Assembly: GCA_963781665.1 (NCBI GenBank)
Contig: CAWAGA010000002.1
Coordinates: 5,146,001-5,210,000 of the forward strand
Direction of reading: 5' to 3'
Source of the DNA: JAJYIW01 sp963781665
GTDB taxonomy: Bacteria; Chloroflexota; Anaerolineae; Anaerolineales; Anaerolineaceae
DNA: 64,000 bases
In this document: in pieces, positions 58,285 through 64,000 of the stretch
Layout: every line of letters starts with the position of its first letter
Position numbering within the stretch: position 1 is the first letter of the stretch
Position numbers and translations under genes: made by a program
Notes under the pieces: model-generated
The model's database searches: none
Told to the model about the DNA's origin: nothing
What the model saw: the letters and a program-made list of their open reading frames with translations, nothing else

Positions 58285-59607
58285 GTGGGAAAAAGCTCGA
58301 TGACTGATATCAACCAAATTCCTATGTACAATTTGAAAGCAGTAGCGCACGAAACTGGTCTTTCTCCCGACGTGTTGCACGCCTGGGAGCGCCGGTATGG
58401 ATTGCCCCAACCGCAAAGGTCGCCAGGGGGTCACCGGCTTTATTCACAATATGACATTGCCATGTTGAAGTGGCTGCAGGCCCGCCAGGAAGAAGGCCTT
58501 AGCATCAGCCAGGCCGCAGGGCGCTGGAAAGAATTGGCTGGGCAAGGGTTGGACCCGCTGGTGGGGTTTGCCCAGGTTGGAGCCATGCAGCCTGGCAATA
58601 CAACGATTGCCGGGGCTGACCAGATCGATTTTTTGCGCAATCAATGGAAACAGGCCTGCCTGCGTTTCGATGAAAGCTCAGCCGGGCAGGTCCTCGACCA
58701 GGCATTCAGCATCTACCCGGTCGAAATGGTTTGTCGTGAATTCTTCCAGCACGGGTTGAGCCAATTTGGAGAAGAATGGTATCGAGGCAGGATCTCTGTC
58801 CAGCAGGAGCATTTCACTTCAAACCTGGCTTCACGCCGTATTGAAGCTCTGATTTCCTCTGCCCCGGCTCCCACTCGCTCCCAATCAATCATGGTCGCTT
58901 GCCCCCCTGGAGAATGGCATACCATCCCGGCGCTCTTGATGGGGTTGTTTTTACGGCGCAGGGGGTTTCGGTTGGTTTACCTGGGTGCAGATGTCCCCAA
59001 AGACCGCATGCTCGAGGCCGTCTCAGCGGTGAAACCTGCCCTGGTGGTATTAGCAGCCCAGCGGCTGACCACGGCGGCAACGTTAGCGCAAATGGCTTCT
59101 GTGCTGCAGGGAATCGAGGTGCTCGTCGGTTTCGGTGGCTATATTTTTAACCGCAACCCTAGTCTGCGTAGACGCATACCCGCCCTGTTTTTAGGCGAGA
59201 CCATTGAAGCATCGGTCCACCAGGTCGAGGTTCTTGCCGGCGTTCACCAATCGATTGACATCGATGTTCCTCAGGGCTTGCCTAACGCCATGGTTATACC
59301 CGAATTTATCCGCAAACGCCCATGGATTGATGCTGAAGTAATTGCACAATCCCATCCAGATGGACCCTCTATTGAACAGATATCCATGGCAAACGCATTC
59401 TTCGGGGATGACCTGGCTGCGGCTCTCGAGCTGGATAACCACGATGCACTGGTTTCAGAGATCGAATGGCTTAACAAGCGGCTACTCCAACTCAATATCC
59501 CTCTCGGTTGGCTGAAGAAATACCTCTCAATCTATAAACAGGCCGTCCAACACGTTTTAGGCGCGGATGCCGGCGTCATTCCGGATTGGATCACCAGCCT
59601 GGTTTGA
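58285..59607 (+). CDS. carH: MerR-family B12-binding light-sensor regulator (CarH/LitR type)
   Basis: 440 residues. N-terminal MerR HTH (YNLKAVAHETGLSPDVLHAWERRYGLPQPQRSPGGHRLYSQYDI). Middle helical bundle with W-x9-EH, W165 to E175-H176 (WYRGRISVQQEH), the hallmark of the AdoCbl photoreceptor family. Cobalamin domain with E210-x-H212 (GEWHTI; the usual Gly of ExHxxG is Pro here) and LVYLGADVPKDRM. A C-terminal extension of about 120 residues is unusual. In Thermus CarH the residue after the Trp is a His that ligates cobalt after light; here it is Tyr. GTG 58285 has AAGGGG before it; ATG 58300 is also possible. It probably represses crtB in the dark. Confidence 0.88.
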   Translation: MGKSSMTDINQIPMYNLKAVAHETGLSPDVLHAWERRYGLPQPQRSPGGHRLYSQYDIAMLKWLQARQEEGLSISQAAGRWKELAGQGLDPLVGFAQVGAMQPGNTTIAGADQIDFLRNQWKQACLRFDESSAGQVLDQAFSIYPVEMVCREFFQHGLSQFGEEWYRGRISVQQEHFTSNLASRRIEALISSAPAPTRSQSIMVACPPGEWHTIPALLMGLFLRRRGFRLVYLGADVPKDRMLEAVSAVKPALVVLAAQRLTTAATLAQMASVLQGIEVLVGFGGYIFNRNPSLRRRIPALFLGETIEASVHQVEVLAGVHQSIDIDVPQGLPNAMVIPEFIRKRPWIDAEVIAQSHPDGPSIEQISMANAFFGDDLAAALELDNHDALVSEIEWLNKRLLQLNIPLGWLKKYLSIYKQAVQHVLGADAGVIPDWITSLV

Positions 59608-59650
59608 TCTCCAGGTTTACTATCGCAATTATTGATGGAATAATCACATA

Positions 59651-60676
59651 ATGGAAAACAGAATCCAAAGAAATTCAATCCGCACCACCCTGTTGATCGG
59701 TGGATTAGTATCAGCCCTTTTTACGGTGGTCATTGCCGCAACCGCTGCCGGTTTATCGCACTTTACGATCATCGGTAAGACCGTCCCATTTGCTTACCCC
59801 TGGCGTTTGGTCGATCCCACTACCATTTCCCACCTGACAGCCTGGGGCGGCTATCTGTTACACAACCTGATCGCATGGGCAATTATTTTCCAGGCAAAAC
59901 GTCAAAAACCTAAATATAGCGCTAACTTCCGCTGGTATAACTGGGCCATGATCGCCACGAATGTCGGCTTTATTATCCTGCATTGGGTGCAGTCTCACCT
60001 GTGGTTCGATGGATTGGCCCAGGATGTTCCAGAATTATCTGCCCTGGGTTCGGTTGCCTTACTCCTGATGGTAGTCATCATTTTGGAAACACCTCGCCGC
60101 GGCCTCGTTTTCGGCAAGAAGATTAAGTTCCACCAACGTTTCATGAAAATCGTGAGGGAATACCACGGCTACCTGTTTTCTTGGGCGATCATCTATACCT
60201 TCTGGTACCACCCGACAGCTGGAACAATTGGCCACCTGGCCGGTTTCTTTTACATGTTTATGCTCTTCGTCCAATCTGCGCTGATTTTCAACCGGGCACA
60301 TCTCAACCGGGTGTGGACCTTCATACTTGAAGTCTTCGTCTTGATCCATGGCACTGTGGTCGCGATTTTCCAGGGAACAGGGCTATGGCCAATGTTTGCC
60401 TTCGGATTTGGAGCGATGGTAGTTCTGACCCAGATGTATGGTTTAGGACTGGGTACGTGGGCGAAGCGTTTGATTGCCGCAGGATTTATTGCACTCGTGG
60501 TGGTGACGTATACCCTCATGGGTCGTTTGACCAGCATCCACGAAATCGTCCGGATCCCGATCCTGGATTATTCAGTTATCTTTCTCCTTTACGGCATCTA
60601 TTTATTCGGAAATTGGATCTCAACCTTGTTCAGGCCCAGGCTGCAGAGGACCATGTCTTCTGAGATCGAATCATAA
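59651..60676 (+). CDS. Nine-helix membrane protein of unknown function
   Basis: 341 residues with about nine hydrophobic helices and little outside them. Several helices carry His: HLTAWGGYLLHNLIAWAI, GFIILHWVQSHLW, REYHGYLFSWAIIYTFWYHP, GHLAGFFYMF. Such paired His in helices could bind haem, as in b-type cytochromes or ferric-reductase-like proteins, but no known motif fits. It lies in a run with carotenoid genes, 43 bases after carH and 16 before the SDR, so it may act in carotenoid tailoring or quinone/haem electron transfer. I do not recognise the family. Confidence 0.6.
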   Translation: MENRIQRNSIRTTLLIGGLVSALFTVVIAATAAGLSHFTIIGKTVPFAYPWRLVDPTTISHLTAWGGYLLHNLIAWAIIFQAKRQKPKYSANFRWYNWAMIATNVGFIILHWVQSHLWFDGLAQDVPELSALGSVALLLMVVIILETPRRGLVFGKKIKFHQRFMKIVREYHGYLFSWAIIYTFWYHPTAGTIGHLAGFFYMFMLFVQSALIFNRAHLNRVWTFILEVFVLIHGTVVAIFQGTGLWPMFAFGFGAMVVLTQMYGLGLGTWAKRLIAAGFIALVVVTYTLMGRLTSIHEIVRIPILDYSVIFLLYGIYLFGNWISTLFRPRLQRTMSSEIES

Positions 60677-60692
60677 TATTATGGAGAGAAAA

Positions 60693-61562
60693 ATGGGAAG
60701 TCTTCAAAATAAAGTTGCGGTGATCACCGGATCAACCCGCGGGTTTGGTTATGCAATTGCTACAGAACTGCTAAGAGCCGGAGCGATCGTGGTCATTTCC
60801 GGCCGTTCACAGGCAACAGTCGATGGGGTCGTTGCTTCATTATCATCAAGATCATCATCAGGCAAAGTCAAGGGACTGGCTTGTGATGTAACCATTGCCG
60901 AACAGGTTTACGCCCTTGGCAAGTTCGTTACAAGCGAAATTGGTCCAATCGATATCTGGATTAATAACGCCGGGTACACCCCATCTGCGGGAGGAATCAT
61001 CGATTTCTCACCCGATGAAGCCCTTAAGACTTTCAAAACGAACTGCCTGGGGGTGTATCATGGCACTCAAACCGCCATGTTTTATATGCAAAAGCGAAAA
61101 TCAGGCACCCTGGTAAATATTTATGGGCGTGGATCGAACCTGCAGGCCAGCTCACCCTCCGGGTTATACGCTTCATCAAAAGCATGGGTTACCGAGTTCA
61201 CACGCACGCTGGCAGAGGAACATAAGGAGTCAGGCGTTCAGATAGTCGCCTTCAGTCCCGGGATGATGCTGACCGATATGCTCGACATACATGAAGTGGT
61301 TGGCGATACGGTCAAAGAACAGATGAAAAGCATGCCCATGGTGCTTGAGGCCCTGGGAATCCCTCCGGCTGTCCCCGCAGCCGAGCTGGTTGAGCTGCTA
61401 GCGAGCAACCGCAAACCTTTTGTTGAGCACCGCTGGATGCGCGGCCTGCGCGCTATGAGAATGATTGGCAAATTGATCTGGATGCAAATGTTTCCCGGAT
61501 CCCGCCTCGCCCCAGGAGAATACGCTCAAATCGAAGCCTTCGTACCGCCGATCGAAAAATAG
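60693..61562 (+). CDS. Short-chain dehydrogenase/reductase (SDR)
   Basis: About 289 residues. NAD(P) site VAVITGSTRGFGYAIA (TGxxxGxG), INNAGYTP, and catalytic YASSK (Tyr and Lys) in SGLYASSKAWVTEF. ATG 60693 with GGAGAG 6 bases upstream is preferred to ATG 60681. Substrate unknown; its position suggests oxidation or reduction of a carotenoid or terpenoid. A hydrophobic, basic C-terminal segment (RGLRAMRMIGKLIWMQMF) may touch the membrane. Confidence 0.88.
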   Translation: MGSLQNKVAVITGSTRGFGYAIATELLRAGAIVVISGRSQATVDGVVASLSSRSSSGKVKGLACDVTIAEQVYALGKFVTSEIGPIDIWINNAGYTPSAGGIIDFSPDEALKTFKTNCLGVYHGTQTAMFYMQKRKSGTLVNIYGRGSNLQASSPSGLYASSKAWVTEFTRTLAEEHKESGVQIVAFSPGMMLTDMLDIHEVVGDTVKEQMKSMPMVLEALGIPPAVPAAELVELLASNRKPFVEHRWMRGLRAMRMIGKLIWMQMFPGSRLAPGEYAQIEAFVPPIEK

Positions 61563-61649
61563 CTAATATTTGAGACAGGCCTAACAATACATTCACCCTC
61601 CGAAGAAAATCTTCTTTGGATAGATATCTTATTATCAGGTATAACACAA

Positions 61650-62882
61650 ATGATTAAAAGTAATAAAAAACTTGCATCGATATTTCTTATTGTATTTCTC
61701 GACCTGCTCGGTTTCAGCTTGATTCTTCCGCTGCTGCCTTATTATGCCGATACGTTTGGTGCCAATGCAGCAATTACCGGTTTTTTGGTTGCCTCCTATG
61801 CCGCTGCCCAACTGTTTGGTGCACCGCTACTCGGGCGTCTTTCTGACCGGTTTGGCCGCCGTCCAATCTTGCTGGTCAGTGTTTTGGGGACGTTTGCCGG
61901 GTTCTTATTGCTGGGTTTTGCCCGGTCTATTTGGATGCTTTTCGTAAGCCGGATCATTGACGGATTCACTGGCGGAAACCTGACTGTCGCCCAGGCTTAT
62001 ATTACCGATGTGACCGATGCCAAGGGCCGCACTCGGAGTTTGGGAATCATTGGAGCAGCATTCGGCCTGGGTTTTATCATCGGCCCGGTCGTCGGGGGAT
62101 TATTGAGCCAATGGGGCTATTCTGTCCCGGCCTTCACTGCTGCTGGATTAGCCCTAGTCAACCTGTTACTGGTTGCACTCTGGCTTCCCGAATCACTGCC
62201 GGTGGAAAACCGCTCCACCCAATCTATTAATAAACCGGTTATCGATCTGGTATCCATGCTCGCAGCAATCCGCCGGCCATTCACCGGTTCTTTGCTCATT
62301 ACACGTTTCTTTTTTGGGCTGGCATTTTCCATTTTCCAGACCATCTTTTCCCTATACGCATTAACTCGTTTCGAGTTGACCGCCACCCAAACCGGCTATA
62401 TCCTCACTTATGTCGGCGTTCTATCTGTGTTCACCCAAGGTTTCCTGGTTGGACGCCTGATCAACCGGGTACGTGAAGACGTTCTGATCGGCGCCAGTGT
62501 CGCCATTATGGCCTTATCGCTGCTGGGTTGGGCTCTGGTTCCTTCTGTCATCTCGCTCATGATCATATTGGCCCCGGCGTCGGTAGCGGGAGGATTATTA
62601 ACCACCTTGCTTTCTTCAACCTTGACCCGTACCGTTAATCCTCTTGAGACCGGAGGAATCCTGGGGCTGGCAGGTTCGATCGACAGCCTGACACGTTTAT
62701 TCGCTCCTATGCTGGGTGGAGTGCTTTTGGGCAGCCTGGGAACCTGGGCTCCCGGTGTGTTTGGTGGCATCATTCTAGGCGGACTCAGCCTGTATGTCTG
62801 GAGGACCATCATCAACCACCCAGCAATCATCAAAATGAACCAACTAGAAATGGTGCCACAACCGGTAAGGGTTGAAGACTGA
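61650..62882 (+). CDS. MFS transporter (TetA-like)
   Basis: 410 residues, 12 helices. IVFLDLLGFSLILPLLPYYADTFGAN and GAPLLGRLSDRFGRRPILLVSVLG (loop 2-3 signature) match the TetA/multidrug DHA1 group; FIIGPVVGGLLSQWGYSVPAFTAA is the motif C antiporter signature. Substrate unknown. It is in the carotenoid gene run, with only 7 bases before the P450 ATG, and may export a pigment or related metabolite. Confidence 0.9.
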   Translation: MIKSNKKLASIFLIVFLDLLGFSLILPLLPYYADTFGANAAITGFLVASYAAAQLFGAPLLGRLSDRFGRRPILLVSVLGTFAGFLLLGFARSIWMLFVSRIIDGFTGGNLTVAQAYITDVTDAKGRTRSLGIIGAAFGLGFIIGPVVGGLLSQWGYSVPAFTAAGLALVNLLLVALWLPESLPVENRSTQSINKPVIDLVSMLAAIRRPFTGSLLITRFFFGLAFSIFQTIFSLYALTRFELTATQTGYILTYVGVLSVFTQGFLVGRLINRVREDVLIGASVAIMALSLLGWALVPSVISLMIILAPASVAGGLLTTLLSSTLTRTVNPLETGGILGLAGSIDSLTRLFAPMLGGVLLGSLGTWAPGVFGGIILGGLSLYVWRTIINHPAIIKMNQLEMVPQPVRVED

Positions 62883-62889
62883 CTCTGTT

Positions 62890-64000
62890 ATGAAAATCGA
62901 CTGGAAAACATTCCGGATGATTTTGAACGGTTTTTTTAGGGAAAAATCGATCCTGGCAGTTCTACAAGTTTTATATTCGCGCCTGGGAAAAACCTTCGAA
63001 GTGCCTTTGCCTGGTTTCAAAGCAATTTTCAGCGCCGGACCTGAATCAAACCGCCAGATATTGGTGACAGAAAGGGATAAGTTCAAATGGCGAATCGAGG
63101 GCGACCCCGTTGCCGGCTTACTGCACGAAGGTGTCCTCGTCGTCGATGGCGACCAACACGACCGGTACCGCCATTTGATGGAGCCGGCGCTGTCTCCCGG
63201 GCAGCTCCAAAACTATACCGCCCGAATAATTTATCAGGTGGATCGGGTCACGGCAACCTGGCAGCCGGGTCAAACTGTCGACATGCTGGTCGAATGTCGC
63301 AAGATGGCTTTATTGATCATCACTGATGTACTTTTTGGGGTAGATATCTGGACGGACTTATCCAGGATCTGGGAGCCGGTGCTCAAAGCAATTGAGTATA
63401 TATCCCCTGGACCCTGGATTGTTTTTCGGCGATTGCCTCGCCCTGGATTTCGTAATCCGCTGCGAATCCTGGGCGACACTCTTTTGGGTATCATCCACTC
63501 CCGGCAGATAGCGCCAACCCGCGATGATTTATTGGGCCATTTGATCGCAGCCGGTCTGACAGACAGCCAGATCCGGGATCAGATGCTCACCATGCTGATT
63601 GCAGGACATGACACCTCTACAGCCCTATTGGCATGGGTCTGTTTCCTGCTGGGAAAAAACCCGGATATTTACAATCGCTTGCAAGGCGATCTGGATAAAG
63701 CACTGGAATCCGGCTTTCCAACAACACCTTCTGGATGGCAGCCGCCTTTATTGGATGCGGTGATAAAAGAAACCCTCAGGCTGTATCCGCCTATCCATCT
63801 GGGCAACCGATGGACCAGGGAAGAAGTGACGCTGAACGGCGCAACCATACCTGCAGGCAGACGGGTGTTGTATTCGATTTTCCTGACCCATCGTGACGCC
63901 GATATATGGAAAAATCCAGACCAATTCGATCCTGACCGTTTTATCGCCGGACCCAAATATCCACCGTTTTCTTTCGTTCCATTTGGGGGAGGCCCGCGCG
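62890..64000 (+). CDS. Cytochrome P450, 3' end beyond the window
   Basis: First 370 codons of a class I-like bacterial P450, starting at ATG 62890 (just after the MFS stop). I-helix oxygen motif AGHDTSTALL, K-helix ETLR in KETLRLYPP, then FDPDRF and the heme loop start FVPFGGGPR; the Cys itself lies beyond base 64000. An N-terminal aliphatic segment suggests a membrane-associated or soluble form without a clear signal. In this context carotenoid hydroxylation is a reasonable inference, as P450s hydroxylate beta-carotene in Thermus. Confidence 0.85.
   Translation, partial: MKIDWKTFRMILNGFFREKSILAVLQVLYSRLGKTFEVPLPGFKAIFSAGPESNRQILVTERDKFKWRIEGDPVAGLLHEGVLVVDGDQHDRYRHLMEPALSPGQLQNYTARIIYQVDRVTATWQPGQTVDMLVECRKMALLIITDVLFGVDIWTDLSRIWEPVLKAIEYISPGPWIVFRRLPRPGFRNPLRILGDTLLGIIHSRQIAPTRDDLLGHLIAAGLTDSQIRDQMLTMLIAGHDTSTALLAWVCFLLGKNPDIYNRLQGDLDKALESGFPTTPSGWQPPLLDAVIKETLRLYPPIHLGNRWTREEVTLNGATIPAGRRVLYSIFLTHRDADIWKNPDQFDPDRFIAGPKYPPFSFVPFGGGPR

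Overview
The window reads as a chromosomal segment of a member of the Chloroflexota, most likely class Anaerolineae. This is an inference from gene content and gene flavour: a dcw cluster running from mraZ to ftsZ, a class II cobalamin-dependent ribonucleotide reductase, DUF2277, a short UvrA paralog, UMF1-type MFS and CarH-linked carotenoid genes. No rRNA, tRNA, CRISPR array, insertion sequence or prophage was found, and the gene complement is almost entirely house-keeping or redox/transport.

Layout. (1) 0.4-3.3 kb: a flavin-based redox cassette made of an FMN-binding protein, a short ApbE flavin transferase and an RnfD/NqrB-like membrane protein fused to a ferredoxin-reductase-type domain. 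(2) 3.3-5.4 kb: a membrane/PH-like protein and a lipoprotein esterase, on the minus strand. (3) 5.6-23.8 kb: a long dcw operon in the order mraZ-rsmH-ftsL-ftsI-murF-mraY-murD-ftsW-murG-(cvpA-like)-murC-(63 aa protein)-murB-ddl-ftsQ-ftsA-ftsZ. It is preceded by MraZ-box-like repeats and closed by a strong terminator. murE is missing. (4) 23.9-27.1 kb: nrdR-nrdJ with a structured leader. (5) 27-32 kb: small accessory genes, namely a DHFR-like reductase, DUF2277, a four-repeat secreted protein, a squalene-cyclase-fold protein and a membrane protein. (6) 32.4-35.3 kb: a NarL-type two-component system. (7) 35-43.9 kb: a UvrA paralog, a GNAT acetyltransferase, an HTH-MFS operon and glmS. (8) 43.9-49.7 kb: two TrkA/RCK proteins, a P-type cation ATPase and a UMF1-type MFS. 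(9) 49.9-52.1 kb: a UroD/methyltransferase-fold protein with a Gfo/Idh/MocA oxidoreductase. (10) 52.2-55.5 kb: DUF302, a five-haem membrane cytochrome, a Tat-exported flavoprotein reductase and a YHS mini-protein. (11) 55.6-64 kb: a carotenoid cluster with crtB, crtI, a CarH/LitR-type B12 photoreceptor, a nine-helix membrane protein, an SDR, an MFS transporter and a cytochrome P450 cut by the window end.

Three cobalamin-related functions occur in one window (NrdJ, the CarH-like regulator and the methyltransferase-fold UroD relative), which suggests an organism that depends on B12. Flavin and haem electron conduits on the outer face of the membrane (regions 1 and 10) suggest respiration with small organic acceptors.

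Quality warning. At least a dozen genes, including essential single-copy ones (mraZ, rsmH, ftsW, ftsQ, nrdR), are broken by single-base indels, often in short homopolymer runs. They read through perfectly when one base is added or removed. I treat these as sequencing or assembly errors, annotate across them, and give the position of each.
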